Positions 1-8,845 of a DNA stretch of 64,000 nt are shown piece by piece. How positions within the stretch are numbered: position 1 is the stretch's first letter; every line of letters starts with the position of its first letter. Below the pieces are notes generated by a model, which saw only the letters and a program-made list of their open reading frames with translations, was not told the DNA's origin and searched no databases. The stretch comes from Pseudomonadota bacterium (GTDB lineage: Bacteria > Pseudomonadota > Gammaproteobacteria > Burkholderiales > Burkholderiaceae_C): contig JAIUPQ010000002.1 in assembly GCA_020161145.1 (NCBI GenBank), forward strand, positions 434,001 through 498,000, read 5' to 3'. The translations under genes were made by a program, and so were the position numbers.

Positions 1-26
1 CTCCGGTGGTGCTGCAGCAACCATGA
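1..26 (+). CDS. Tail of an upstream gene, probably the RND periplasmic adaptor (partial)
   Basis: An open frame enters from the left edge and reads P-V-V-L-Q-Q-P before a TGA at 24-26. The stop overlaps the ATG of the following RND permease in an ATGA arrangement, typical of translationally coupled genes in one operon. The permease normally follows a membrane-fusion (adaptor) gene, so this is the likely identity, but only about seven residues are visible and no domain can be recognised. Confidence 0.35.
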
Positions 27-3000
27 ATTTCTCGGCGCTCTTCATCCGCCGTCCGGTGATGACGGTGCTGCTCAACCTGGCCATCGTGCTGGCCGGGGTG
101 CTGATGTACCGCAGCATCCCGGTGGCCGCGCTGCCCAACTACGACACGCCGGTCATCAACGTTTCGGCCCGCCTGCCCGGCGCCAGCCCCGAGACCATGG
201 CCACCTCGGTGGCACTGACGCTGGAGAAACAGTTCCAGACCATTGCCGGCCTGGCCTACATCAGCTCCAGCAGCACGCTGGGCGAGACCTCGGTGACGCT
301 GGAGTTCGAGCCCGGGCGCGACATCGACTCGGCGGCGCTGGACGTGCAGGCCGCGCTGCTGCGGGCGCAGCGGCGGCTGCCGCAGGACATGACCGAGCTG
401 CCCTCGTACCGCAAGGTCAACCCGGCCGACTCACCCATCCTCTTCGTGGCGCTGGCCTCACCCGCGCTGTCGCCGTCCGACCTGCAGGACTATGCCGACC
501 ACCTGATCCTGCCCTCGCTGTCCACCATCAACGGCGTGGCCCAGGTGTTCACCTTTGGCTCCAAGCGCTATGCGGTGCGGGTCGAGGTGGACCCGGCGGC
601 GCTGGCGGCGCGCAACATCGGCTTTGACGAGTTGGCCACCGCGCTGCGCGCGGCCAACGTCAACACGCCGGTGGGCACGCTCGATGGGCCGGCCCAGTCG
701 CTGACGCTGCAGGCCAACCGCCAGTTGCAGGATGCGGCCGATTTCGCCCGCCTCATCGTCAGCGCGCCGGGCGCCACGCAGACGGTGCGGCTGGCCGACG
801 TGGCCCGGGTGCTGGACAGCCTGGAGTCCACCCAATCGTTCTCCACCCTCAATGGCGAGCCCACCATCACGCTGGCGGTGATGCGCCAGCCGGGCGCCAA
901 CACCGTGGCCGTGGTGGACGCCGTGCGCGCCGCGCTGCCGGCCCTGACCGCGCAGCTGCCGCAGAGCGTGACGCTGCGCACCGTCAACGACCGCTCGCTG
1001 TCGGTGCGCGAGGCGCTGCACGACGTGACGCTGACGCTGCTGGGCACCATCGTGCTGGTGGTGCTGGTGATGTTCCTCTTTCTGCGCCGCGTCACGGCCA
1101 CGGCGGTGCCGGCGTTGTCGCTGCCGGTGTCGCTGCTGGGGGCGGTGGCGCTGCTGGGCTGGCTGGGCTACAGCCTGGACAACATCTCGCTGCTGGGCCT
1201 GACCCTGGCCGTGGGCCTGGTGGTGGACGACGCCATCGTGGTGCTGGAAAACATCATGCGCCACATCGAGGACGGCGAGCCGCCGCTGACCGCTGCCTTC
1301 AAGGGCGCGCGCGAGGTGGGCTTCACCATCGTCTCCATCTCGCTGTCGCTGGTGGCGGTGTTCATCCCCATCTTCTTCATGCCCGGCGTCATCGGCCTGC
1401 TGTTCCACGAGTTCGCCGTGGTGGTGGGGTTGGCCATTGCGGTGTCGGCCTTTGTGTCGCTGACGCTGGTGCCCATGCTGGCCTCGCGCTGGATCGGCCC
1501 CGAGCATGGCCGCCATGGCGCCCTGGTGCGCGCCTTTGAGCGCGCCTTCGACCGCGTGCTGGCTGCCTACACCCGCACACTGGATGGGGCGCTGGCCCAT
1601 CGCGGGTGGGTGATGGGGGTGGCCGTGGGCACGCTGGTGGCCACGCTGGTGATGTTCTGGGCCATTCCCAAAGGCTTTTTCCCGCAGGAAGACCTGGGCC
1701 AGATCCAGGTCAGCGTCGAGGCCGGCGACGACACCTCGTTCGAGGCCATGGTGGCGCTGCAGACCCAGGTGGCCGAACGCCTGCGCAACCACCCCGCCGT
1801 GCGCACCGTCAGCAGCTTTGCCGGCAGCGGCAGCGGGCGCATGTTCATCAACCTCAAGCCGCGCAGCGAGCGCGCGCCCATGGCGCAGGTGCTCGACGAA
1901 TTCCGCCAGCAGGCGCGCCAGGTGGCCGGCATCAACATCTACCTCAACCCCATGCAGAACCTGCGGCTGGGTGGCCGCATCAGCCGCGCCCAGTACCAGT
2001 ACACGCTGCAAAGCGTGACCAGCGACGGGCTGGGCGACTGGGCCGACCAACTGCAGACGGCGCTGCGTGCCGACCCGCTGTTTCGTGACGTCAACTCCGA
2101 CCGCCAGGCCACCGGCCTGCAGGTGGACGTGCAGATCGACCGCGAGCGCGCCGCCACGCTGGGCGTGGCCGTGGCCGACGTGCGCTCGGTGCTGTACAGC
2201 GCGTTCGGCGAGCGCCAGGTCTCGACCATGTACCTGCCGGCCGACAGCTACGCCGTCATCATGCAGCTGGCGCCCGAGGCGCGGCAGGACGAAAGCGCGT
2301 TCGACCAGCTCTACGTGCGGGCGCGCAGCGGCCGGCTGGTGCCCGTCAGCGCGTTTGCCACCGTGGCGCGCAGCGTGGGCCCGACGGCGGTCAACCACGT
2401 CGGGCAGCTGGAGGCGGTGACGGTGAGCTTCAACCTCGCGCCCGGCGTCCCGCTGGGCGACGCCACCCGCCGCCTGGCGCGGATGCGCACCGAGTTGGGC
2501 ATGCCCGAGTCCATCATCGCCCGCTGGGGCGGTGACGCGGCCGTGTTCCAGAGCGCGCAGACCAGCCAGGTGGTGCTGCTGCTGTCGGCGCTGCTGGTGA
2601 TGTATGTGTTGCTGGGCGTGCTCTACGAGAGCTACATCCACCCGCTGACCATCCTGGCCGGCCTGCCGTCGGCGGCGGTGGGCGGGCTGGCCACGCTGAT
2701 GCTCTTCGGCCAGCCGCTGACGCTGATCGCCACCATCGGCATCCTGCTGCTGATCGGCATCGTCAAGAAGAACGCCATCATGATGATCGACTTCGCGCTG
2801 GCCGCCCAGCGCGAGCAGGGCCTGACCCCGCAGGCGGCCATCCGCGAGGCCTGCCGACTGCGCTTTCGGCCCATCATGATGACCACGCTGGCGGCCATGG
2901 CCGGCGCGCTGCCCATCGCCCTGGGCATTGGTGCCGGCGCCGAGCTGCGCCAGCCGCTGGGCCTGGCGGTGGTGGGCGGCCTGGTCTTCTCGCAGGCGGT

Positions 3001-3112
3001 CACGCTCTACATCACGCCGGTGATCTACCTGCTGCTGGACCGCTGGTCGGGCCGCGGGCCGCTGCCGCCCGAGACCGAGTTGATGGGCGAGGCGTCGCCG
3101 GCCAGGGGATAA
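23..3112 (+). CDS. RND efflux permease (AcrB/MdtC-like, HAE1 type)
   Basis: Inner-membrane proton/drug antiporter, the pump component of a tripartite efflux complex. At 1029 residues it has the usual length of the family. It begins with the classic N-terminal amphipathic segment and first membrane helix (IRRPVMTVLLNLAIVLAG), followed by a large periplasmic porter loop, then two sets of hydrophobic helices. The proton-relay Asp pair of helix 4 is present as D402-D403 in GLVVDDAIVVLENI. The start at 23 overlaps the stop of the upstream gene, so it belongs to an operon whose first part is outside the window. No outer-membrane channel gene follows. The substrate cannot be told from sequence. Overall similarity in style is to the MdtB/MdtC and MuxB/MuxC group. 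Confidence 0.9.
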   Translation: MNFSALFIRRPVMTVLLNLAIVLAGVLMYRSIPVAALPNYDTPVINVSARLPGASPETMATSVALTLEKQFQTIAGLAYISSSSTLGETSVTLEFEPGRDIDSAALDVQAALLRAQRRLPQDMTELPSYRKVNPADSPILFVALASPALSPSDLQDYADHLILPSLSTINGVAQVFTFGSKRYAVRVEVDPAALAARNIGFDELATALRAANVNTPVGTLDGPAQSLTLQANRQLQDAADFARLIVSAPGATQTVRLADVARVLDSLESTQSFSTLNGEPTITLAVMRQPGANTVAVVDAVRAALPALTAQLPQSVTLRTVNDRSLSVREALHDVTLTLLGTIVLVVLVMFLFLRRVTATAVPALSLPVSLLGAVALLGWLGYSLDNISLLGLTLAVGLVVDDAIVVLENIMRHIEDGEPPLTAAFKGAREVGFTIVSISLSLVAVFIPIFFMPGVIGLLFHEFAVVVGLAIAVSAFVSLTLVPMLASRWIGPEHGRHGALVRAFERAFDRVLAAYTRTLDGALAHRGWVMGVAVGTLVATLVMFWAIPKGFFPQEDLGQIQVSVEAGDDTSFEAMVALQTQVAERLRNHPAVRTVSSFAGSGSGRMFINLKPRSERAPMAQVLDEFRQQARQVAGINIYLNPMQNLRLGGRISRAQYQYTLQSVTSDGLGDWADQLQTALRADPLFRDVNSDRQATGLQVDVQIDRERAATLGVAVADVRSVLYSAFGERQVSTMYLPADSYAVIMQLAPEARQDESAFDQLYVRARSGRLVPVSAFATVARSVGPTAVNHVGQLEAVTVSFNLAPGVPLGDATRRLARMRTELGMPESIIARWGGDAAVFQSAQTSQVVLLLSALLVMYVLLGVLYESYIHPLTILAGLPSAAVGGLATLMLFGQPLTLIATIGILLLIGIVKKNAIMMIDFALAAQREQGLTPQAAIREACRLRFRPIMMTTLAAMAGALPIALGIGAGAELRQPLGLAVVGGLVFSQAVTLYITPVIYLLLDRWSGRGPLPPETELMGEASPARG

Positions 3113-3123
3113 TCCTGCCCCTC

Positions 3124-3684
3124 ATGCAAACCGCCACCATCCCCTCGCTGCGCCAACTGGCGCGCCCCATCGCCGCCATGGCCGCCGTCATCGTGCTGTC
3201 CAACTGGCTGGTGCAATACCCCATCAACGACTGGCTGACCTGGGGCGCGTTCAGCTACCCGCTGGTGTTTCTGGTCTGCGACCTGACCAACCGCGCCGTG
3301 GGCGTGTCCGCCGCGCGCCGCGTGGCCTGGGCCGGCTTTGCGGTGGCCGTGGTGGTCTCGCTGCTGCTGGCGCCCTGGCGCATCGCCGTGGCGTCGGGGG
3401 TGGCCTTCATCGCCGCGCAGCTGCTGGACATTGCCCTGTTCAACCGCCTGCGCGCCGCCTCGTGGTGGAAGGCGCCGCTGATCGGCTCGGCCATCGCCTC
3501 GGTGCTGGACACCGTCATCTTCTTTTTCATCGCCTTTGCCGGCTCCGAGCTGGACTGGGCCATGCTGGCCGCCGGTGACCTCAGCGTCAAATGGCTGATG
3601 GCGGCGCTGCTGCTGGCGCCCTACAAGGCCATGCTGGGCCACCTGGGCATGTGGGTGCCGGGCGCGGCAGCCGCGCGCCCCTGA
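3124..3684 (+). CDS. yhhQ: Queuosine precursor transporter (YhhQ/VUT family)
   Basis: A 186-residue, strongly hydrophobic protein with about six membrane helices. The stretch PLVFLVCDLTNRAVG is the recognisable signature of the VUT/YhhQ family, whose E. coli member imports the queuosine precursors preQ0/preQ1. It starts 11 nt after the RND permease stop, so it could be co-transcribed. However, a GATAAT hexamer at 3108-3113, overlapping that stop, may act as its own -10 element with a very short leader. No clear Shine-Dalgarno is present. Function rests on family resemblance only. Confidence 0.8.
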   Translation: MQTATIPSLRQLARPIAAMAAVIVLSNWLVQYPINDWLTWGAFSYPLVFLVCDLTNRAVGVSAARRVAWAGFAVAVVVSLLLAPWRIAVASGVAFIAAQLLDIALFNRLRAASWWKAPLIGSAIASVLDTVIFFFIAFAGSELDWAMLAAGDLSVKWLMAALLLAPYKAMLGHLGMWVPGAAAARP

Positions 3685-3708
3685 CCCGGCGCGCGGCGGG
3701 AGCCCCTG

Positions 3709-4149
3709 ATGCCGCCCTGCGTGCTCTGCGCCGCCACCGACCCCGCCACCACCGTCCTGTGGCAGACGCCGCAGCTGCGGGTGGTGCGGGTGCTGGACGC
3801 GCCTGACTTCCCCGCCTTCTACCGCGTCATCTGGCAGGCCCACGTGGCCGAGTTCACCGACCTGACGGCGGCCGAGCGCAGCATCTGCATGGCCGCCGTG
3901 GCCACGGTGGAGCAGGCCTTGCGCACGGCGCTGGCTCCCACCAAGATCAACCTGGCCAGCCTGGGCAACGTGGTGCCGCACCTGCACTGGCACGTGGTGG
4001 CCCGCTTCGACTGGGACAGCCACTTCCCGCAGCCCATCTGGGGCTCGCCCCAGCGCGCGGGCGATGCGGCGCGGCTGGCGGCGCTGAAGGACGATCTGCC
4101 GGCGCTGGACCAGCGCCTGGCGGCCACCCTGACACAATCCACGGTATGA
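3709..4149 (+). CDS. HIT family protein (nucleotide hydrolase/transferase)
   Basis: A 146-residue histidine-triad protein. The triad HLHWHVV (H91, H93, H95) provides the nucleotide-phosphate binding and catalytic histidines. The N-terminus carries a Cys-x2-Cys pair (C4, C7), seen in many HIT proteins and possibly part of a zinc site. These small cytosolic proteins hydrolyse nucleotide phosphoramidates or dinucleoside polyphosphates; the exact substrate is not predictable. It lies between the queuosine transporter and ubiE in the same direction with short gaps, so the group may be read as one transcript. Confidence 0.85.
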   Translation: MPPCVLCAATDPATTVLWQTPQLRVVRVLDAPDFPAFYRVIWQAHVAEFTDLTAAERSICMAAVATVEQALRTALAPTKINLASLGNVVPHLHWHVVARFDWDSHFPQPIWGSPQRAGDAARLAALKDDLPALDQRLAATLTQSTV

Positions 4150-4192
4150 ACCCCATGCCCGCCGCCCTCCGAAGGCGCCGGGCCGCACTGAC

Positions 4193-4924
4193 ATGACCCA
4201 AACCCATTTCGGCTACGACACCGTGGACGAGACCGCCAAGGCCGGCAAGGTCAAGGGCGTGTTCGACTCCGTGGCCTCACGCTACGACGTGATGAACGAC
4301 TTGATGTCCATGGGCCTGCACCGCCTGTGGAAGCGCTACACCGTGGCCGTGGCCGACGCCAGGCCCGGCGACCAGGTGCTGGACATCGCCGGCGGCACGG
4401 GCGATCTGGCCCGGGCGTTTGCCAGGCAAGTGGGCCCCAGCGGCTGCGTGGTGCACACCGACATCAACGAGGCCATGCTGCGCACCGGCCGCGACCGCCT
4501 GCTCGACGCCGGCCTGGTGCTCCCCACCGTGCTGTGCGATGCCGAGGCGCTGCCCTTCGAGAGCAACCGCTTCGACGTGGTCTGCGTGGCCTTCGGCCTG
4601 CGCAACATGACGCACAAGGACAAGGCGCTGGCCGAGATGGCCCGCGTGCTCAAGCCGGGCGGGCGGCTGGCGGTGCTGGAGTTTTCCAAGGTGGCCGCGC
4701 CGCTGCAAAAGCCTTATGACTGGTACTCGTTCAGCGTGCTGCCGCGCCTGGGCAGCCTGGTGGCGGGCGACGCCGAGAGCTACCGCTACCTGGCCGAGTC
4801 CATTCGCATGCACCCCGACCAGGCCACGCTCAAGGCCATGATGAAGACGGCCGGCTTCGGCCACGTGGACGTGCACAACCTCACCGGCGGCGTCGTCGCC
4901 CTGCACCTGGGACTCAAATGCTGA
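4193..4924 (+). CDS. ubiE: Ubiquinone/menaquinone C-methyltransferase UbiE
   Basis: SAM-dependent C-methyltransferase that methylates the benzoquinol (or demethylmenaquinol) ring in respiratory quinone synthesis. It is 243 residues, as expected for UbiE. The SAM-binding motif I reads [12 protein letters not shown], and the N-terminal [18 protein letters not shown] and the [10 protein letters not shown] segment are characteristic of the UbiE/COQ5 family. The ATG at 4193 gives the standard family N-terminus, although no obvious Shine-Dalgarno precedes it. Its stop overlaps the start of the ubiJ-like gene by seven bases, and ubiB follows, the order conserved with E. coli ubiE-ubiJ-ubiB. Confidence 0.95.
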   Translation: MTQTHFGYDTVDETAKAGKVKGVFDSVASRYDVMNDLMSMGLHRLWKRYTVAVADARPGDQVLDIAGGTGDLARAFARQVGPSGCVVHTDINEAMLRTGRDRLLDAGLVLPTVLCDAEALPFESNRFDVVCVAFGLRNMTHKDKALAEMARVLKPGGRLAVLEFSKVAAPLQKPYDWYSFSVLPRLGSLVAGDAESYRYLAESIRMHPDQATLKAMMKTAGFGHVDVHNLTGGVVALHLGLKC

Positions 4925-5475
4925 AGCAACCCCCCATGCTCGAATCCCTGAGCCAGACCGTCTCGGGCGCCGTCAAGCCGGCGGCCGACGCCGTCTTTCG
5001 CGCGGCGCAGGCGCGCGGCGTGCTGTGGGCCAACCACGTGCTCAAGAGCGCGCCGGCCGCCACCCAGCGGCTGGTGCCCCATGCCGGCCGCGTGCTGCGC
5101 GTGGAGCTGGAAGGCGCCTGGAACCAGCCTGGCCCCACGGTGCTGGCCATCACCCCGGCTGGCCTGCTGGAACAAGTGGACGACGCCCATGCGGCCGACC
5201 TGACGCTGCACGTGGATGCCAGCGCGCCGCTGGATCAGGCGCAGCGCCTGGCGCGCGGCGAGCAGCCGCGCGTGGCCATCGAGGGCGACGCGGCGCTGGC
5301 CGCCGACGTCAGCTGGATCATCGCCAACGTGCGCTGGGACGTGGCCGCCGATCTGGAGCGGGTCTTCGGCCCCACGGCGGCCGACGTGCTGGTGCGTGCC
5401 GGCGGCATGGCGGCTGAAGGTGCCCGCATGGCGGCCGACGGCATGCGCGCGGTGGCCGCCGCTTTCAAGCGATGA
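4918..5475 (+). CDS. ubiJ: Ubiquinone biosynthesis accessory factor UbiJ (SCP2 domain)
   Basis: A 185-residue protein with an N-terminal helical region followed by an SCP2-like lipid-binding fold and a helical Ala-rich tail ([19 protein letters not shown]). UbiJ binds the lipophilic quinone intermediates and, with UbiK, organises the cytosolic Ubi complex. Sequence conservation in this family is low. The assignment therefore leans on the position between ubiE and ubiB and on the SCP2-type middle part. The ATG at 4918 overlaps the ubiE stop; a second ATG at 4936 would give a slightly shorter protein and fits the family N-terminus (MLESLSQ) equally well. Confidence 0.8.
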   Translation: MLKQPPMLESLSQTVSGAVKPAADAVFRAAQARGVLWANHVLKSAPAATQRLVPHAGRVLRVELEGAWNQPGPTVLAITPAGLLEQVDDAHAADLTLHVDASAPLDQAQRLARGEQPRVAIEGDAALAADVSWIIANVRWDVAADLERVFGPTAADVLVRAGGMAAEGARMAADGMRAVAAAFKR

Positions 5476-5500
5476 CGCGCTCCGTCCACGCACCCAGCTG

Positions 5501-7057
5501 ATGCGCCACATCACCCGTTCGGCGCGCATCGGCTACGTGCTGCTGCGCTATGGCATCGATCAGCTGGCGCTCAGCGGCCTGTCGCACCGGGGCGTGCGCC
5601 TGGCTTCCTGGCTGGTGCGCGGCGGGCGCCAGTTCGACACCCCACGTGGCGAGCGGCTGCGCCGCGCGCTGGAAGAGCTGGGCCCCATCTTCGTCAAGTT
5701 CGGCCAGGTGCTCTCCACGCGGCCCGACCTGGTGCCGCCGGACATCGCCTCCGAACTGGCGCTGCTGCAAGACCGCGTGCCACCGGTGCCGTCGGCCCAG
5801 GCGCGCGAGCTGATCGAGGCTGGCCTGGGCCAGCCCATCGAGGCCGTGTTCAGCCAGTTCGAGGCCGAGCCGGTGGCCAGTGCCTCCATCGCCCAGGTGC
5901 ATTTCGCCGTGCTGCACGACGGCCGCGAGGTGGCCGTCAAGGTGCTGCGGCCCGGCATGCAGGCCGTCATCGAGGACGATCTGGCGCTGCTGCACACGCT
6001 GGCGCGCTGGGTCGAGCGCTTCAGCGCCGATGGCCGACGCCTGCGCCCGCGCGAGGTGGTGGCCGAGTTCGACACCTACCTGCACGACGAGCTGGACCTG
6101 CTGCGCGAGGCCGCCAACGCGGCCCAGTTGCGCCGCAACATGGCCGACCTGCCGCTGATCATGGTGCCCGAGATGCATTGGCCCTGGTGCAGCCGCACCG
6201 TCATCGTCATGCAGCGCATGACTGGCGTGCCCATCAACCAGGTGGAGCGCCTGCGCACGGCGGGGGTGGACTTCAAGACGCTGGCCCGCGACGGCGTCAC
6301 CATCTTCTTCACCCAGGTGTTTCGCGACGGCTTCTTCCACGCCGACATGCACCCGGGCAACATCCAGGTCAGCCTGGCGCCCGAGACCTTCGGCCGCTAC
6401 GTGGCGCTGGATTTCGGCATCGTCGGCACCCTGTCCGAGACGGACAAGGACTATCTGGCGCAGAACTTCATCGCCTTCTTCCGCCGCGACTACCGCCGCG
6501 TGGCCGAGCTGCACGTGGAAAGCGGCTGGGTGCCGCCCAGCACGCGCATCGAATCGCTGGAGGCCGCCATCCGGGCTGTTTGCGAGCCGCACTTCGACCG
6601 CCCGCTCAAGGACATCTCGCTGGGCCAGGTGCTGATGCGGCTGTTCCAGACCTCGCGCCGCTTCAACGTCGAAATCCAGCCGCAGCTGGTGCTGCTGCAA
6701 AAAACGCTGCTCAACGTCGAGGGCCTGGGCCGCACGCTGGACCCGGAGCTGGACCTGTGGTCCACTGCCAAGCCCTTCCTGGAGCGCTGGATGCAGCAGC
6801 AGGTGGGCTGGCGCGCGCTGGTGCGCCACCTGCGCGACGAGGCGCCGCACTATGCGCGCCTGCTGCCCGAGCTGCCGCGTCTGGTGCACCAGCGCCTGCT
6901 GGCGCCGCCCGAGAGCGAGGCCATCGCCCCGCTGCGCGCCCGCGTGCGGACGCTGGAGCGCGCGCAGCAGCGCACGCAGGGGTTCATCCTGAGCGCGCTA
7001 TGGCTGCTGACCGGGTTCGTGCTGGGCGCCTTGCTGATCCACTGGTTCGTCCAGTAG
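5501..7057 (+). CDS. ubiB: Ubiquinone biosynthesis regulatory protein kinase UbiB
   Basis: Atypical ABC1/ADCK-type kinase-like ATPase needed for ubiquinone synthesis, anchored in the inner membrane. At 518 residues it has family length when started at the ATG at 5501 ([15 protein letters not shown]); the open frame extends further upstream but only as an overlap with ubiJ. Visible signatures are the KxGQ motif ([16 protein letters not shown], about residue 66), the AVKVLRP lysine, HADMHPGN (about residue 280) and LDFGIVG (about 302), which form the ATP site. A hydrophobic C-terminal hairpin (about 495-517) gives the membrane anchor. The last 60 bases overlap the convergent DUF1415 gene. Confidence 0.93.
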   Translation: MRHITRSARIGYVLLRYGIDQLALSGLSHRGVRLASWLVRGGRQFDTPRGERLRRALEELGPIFVKFGQVLSTRPDLVPPDIASELALLQDRVPPVPSAQARELIEAGLGQPIEAVFSQFEAEPVASASIAQVHFAVLHDGREVAVKVLRPGMQAVIEDDLALLHTLARWVERFSADGRRLRPREVVAEFDTYLHDELDLLREAANAAQLRRNMADLPLIMVPEMHWPWCSRTVIVMQRMTGVPINQVERLRTAGVDFKTLARDGVTIFFTQVFRDGFFHADMHPGNIQVSLAPETFGRYVALDFGIVGTLSETDKDYLAQNFIAFFRRDYRRVAELHVESGWVPPSTRIESLEAAIRAVCEPHFDRPLKDISLGQVLMRLFQTSRRFNVEIQPQLVLLQKTLLNVEGLGRTLDPELDLWSTAKPFLERWMQQQVGWRALVRHLRDEAPHYARLLPELPRLVHQRLLAPPESEAIAPLRARVRTLERAQQRTQGFILSALWLLTGFVLGALLIHWFVQ

Positions 7058-7576
7058 CCGCCGCCACCCGGCGTGCCCCAGCGCCGTGACGGTGGCGATG
7101 TTGCGCTCGTAGATCTGCTCGGCCTCGGGGAAGGCCGCCACCGCCCGCGCGATGCTGGCCTCGCGCAGCAGGTGCAGCGTGGGGTAGGGCGCGCGGTTGG
7201 TCAGGTTCTCGGCGTCACCCGGCGCCGTGCCGGCAAACTGGTAGTCGGGGTGGAAGCTGGCGATCTGCAGCACGCCCTCGAGGCCCAGTTCGGTCAGCGC
7301 CTGATCGGCCACGTCCAGGAAGTCGTTGAAATCCAGGAAGTCGGTCAGCACCTGAGGGTGGATGAGCAGCGTGGTGTCGAGCTGCTCGGGGTCGGCTGCG
7401 GCCAGGTGCGTCAGCTCGGCCACCAGCTCGGCCAACAGCGCCTCGGGCGTGGTGGCCGTGCTGACCACATGGCGCACCTGGTCCTTGACCACCACGCCCT
7501 TGGCAAACGGGCAGAGGTTGAGGCCAATGACGGCCCGCTCCAGCCACTGCCGGGTGCGGGCCTCTTCCAGGCTCAT
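6998..7576 (-). CDS. DUF1415 domain protein of unknown function
   Basis: A 192-residue cytosolic protein. The start [20 protein letters not shown] and the following CPFAK motif match the DUF1415 family, which is widespread in proteobacteria and has no established function. The ATG at 7576 overlaps the TGA of hpd by four bases (ATGA), so it is probably translated by coupling to that gene. At its other end the coding sequence runs 60 bases into the convergent ubiB gene. The frame also stays open upstream through hpd in another register, but that is a shadow and not a fusion. Confidence 0.8.
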   Translation of the reverse strand: MSLEEARTRQWLERAVIGLNLCPFAKGVVVKDQVRHVVSTATTPEALLAELVAELTHLAAADPEQLDTTLLIHPQVLTDFLDFNDFLDVADQALTELGLEGVLQIASFHPDYQFAGTAPGDAENLTNRAPYPTLHLLREASIARAVAAFPEAEQIYERNIATVTALGHAGWRRLLDEPVDQQGAQHEPGQQP

Positions 7577-8658
7577 GCGCCGGCTTCGGCGGTCAGCGTG
7601 CCACGGCGGATCTGATCGCGCTCCAGCGACAGGAAGAGGGCGCGGAAGTTGCCTTCGCCAAAGCCCTCGTCGCCCTTGCGCTGGATGAACTCGAAGAACA
7701 CCGGACCCAGCAGCGTCTGCGAAAAGATCTGCAGCAGCAGGCGGGGCGAGCCGCCCTCGGTGGAGCCGTCCAGCAGGATGCCGCGCGTCTGCAGTTCGGA
7801 CACCGGCTGGCCGTGGCCGGGCAGGCGATCGGCCAGCATCTCGTAGTAGACGTCGTTGGGTGCGGTCATCACCGGCACACCGGCCATCACCAGCTTGTCC
7901 ACCGAGGCAAAGATGTCGTCCGTCAGCAAGGCGATGTGCTGGATGCCCTCGCCGTTGAACTGCATCAGGTACTCCTCGATCTGGCCGGCGCCGCCCTTGG
8001 CTTCCTCGTTGAGCGGGATGCGGATCAGGCCGTCGGGTGCCGTCATGGCCTTGCTGGTCAGGCCGGTGTACTCGCCCTTGATGTCGAAGTAGCGGATCTC
8101 GCGGAAGTTGAACAGGTGCTCGTAGAACTCGGCCCAGAACGCCATGCGGCCCCGGTAGACGTTGTGCGTCAGGTGGTCGATGATGGAAAAGCCGTGGCCC
8201 TCGGGGTGGCGCGGCACGCCGGGCAGCCATTCGAAGTCGATGTCGTAGATGGACTTGCCGTCTTCGAAGCGGTCGATCAGGTACAGCGGCGCGCCGCCGA
8301 TGCCTTTGATGGCCGGCAGCCGCAGCTCCATGGGGCCGGTGGGAATCTCGATGGGCTGGGCGCCCAGCTCCAGTGCGCGGGCATAGGCCAGGTGGGCGTC
8401 CTTGACGCGAAACGCCATGCCGCAGGCGCAGGGACCGTGCTCGGCGGCGAAGTAGCCGGCCAGGCTCTTGGGCTCGTTGTTGACGATGAAGTTGATCTGG
8501 CCCTGGCGGTACAGCAGCACCTGTTTGCTGCGGTGGCGGGCCACGAGCGAGAAGCCCAGTTGCTCGAACAAGGGCTCCAGCAGCCCGGGCTTGGGCGAGG
8601 CGAACTCGACGAATTCGAAGCCCATCAACCCCATCGGGTTCTCAAACAGATCGGCCAT
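7573..8658 (-). CDS. hpd: 4-hydroxyphenylpyruvate dioxygenase
   Basis: Fe(II)-dependent non-heme dioxygenase that converts 4-hydroxyphenylpyruvate to homogentisate in tyrosine catabolism. The 361-residue length fits bacterial enzymes. The three iron ligands can be placed as H162 (in [12 protein letters not shown]), H241 (in [13 protein letters not shown]) and E323 (in [14 protein letters not shown]), matching the H161/H240/E322 set of the Pseudomonas enzyme. The two-domain VOC fold is evident from the N-terminal half repeating the pattern without ligands. It is followed with overlap by the DUF1415 gene. No homogentisate dioxygenase gene is nearby. Confidence 0.95.
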   Translation of the reverse strand: MADLFENPMGLMGFEFVEFASPKPGLLEPLFEQLGFSLVARHRSKQVLLYRQGQINFIVNNEPKSLAGYFAAEHGPCACGMAFRVKDAHLAYARALELGAQPIEIPTGPMELRLPAIKGIGGAPLYLIDRFEDGKSIYDIDFEWLPGVPRHPEGHGFSIIDHLTHNVYRGRMAFWAEFYEHLFNFREIRYFDIKGEYTGLTSKAMTAPDGLIRIPLNEEAKGGAGQIEEYLMQFNGEGIQHIALLTDDIFASVDKLVMAGVPVMTAPNDVYYEMLADRLPGHGQPVSELQTRGILLDGSTEGGSPRLLLQIFSQTLLGPVFFEFIQRKGDEGFGEGNFRALFLSLERDQIRRGTLTAEAGA

Positions 8659-8845
8659 GTGTGTCTCCAGTAGAAAAATAAATGGTGGTTCAGTGTGGGG
8701 CGGTACCGGCCCGTGGCGGTGCGCCCGGCCGCCCCCGCACGCTGCGCGCGAGGTGGTCGCCGAACACCAGTTGGTAGACGCAGGAACACATGGTGGGCGA
8801 TGTTAGCGCCGCCGCCATGGGGCGTGCCGGCCTCAGCGCGCTCGT
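8659..8845. other. Intergenic spacer between the TolC-like gene and hpd
   Basis: The spacer is 187 bases and lies downstream of the TolC-like gene's stop and upstream of hpd, both on the minus strand. It should contain the hpd promoter, but no convincing -35/-10 pair stands out beyond an A/T-rich patch at about 8667-8690. A 33-codon minus-strand reading frame is possible here but shows no protein-like features. Confidence 0.4.

Noticed and set aside
458-2641. Long minus-strand open frame of 727 codons opposite the first RND gene
   Set aside because: Gln/His/Arg-rich translation typical of the antisense of high-GC coding DNA, no domain, and the opposite strand encodes a full-length RND permease.
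6998-8230. Apparent 410-codon protein joining DUF1415 to an upstream extension
   Set aside because: The upstream part is another register of hpd. The overlap ATGA at 7573 gives the true DUF1415 start.
8663-8776. Possible 33-codon minus-strand ORF upstream of hpd ([10 protein letters not shown]...)
   Set aside because: No Shine-Dalgarno, Pro/Arg/Gly-rich low-complexity tail, and no promoter or neighbour evidence.
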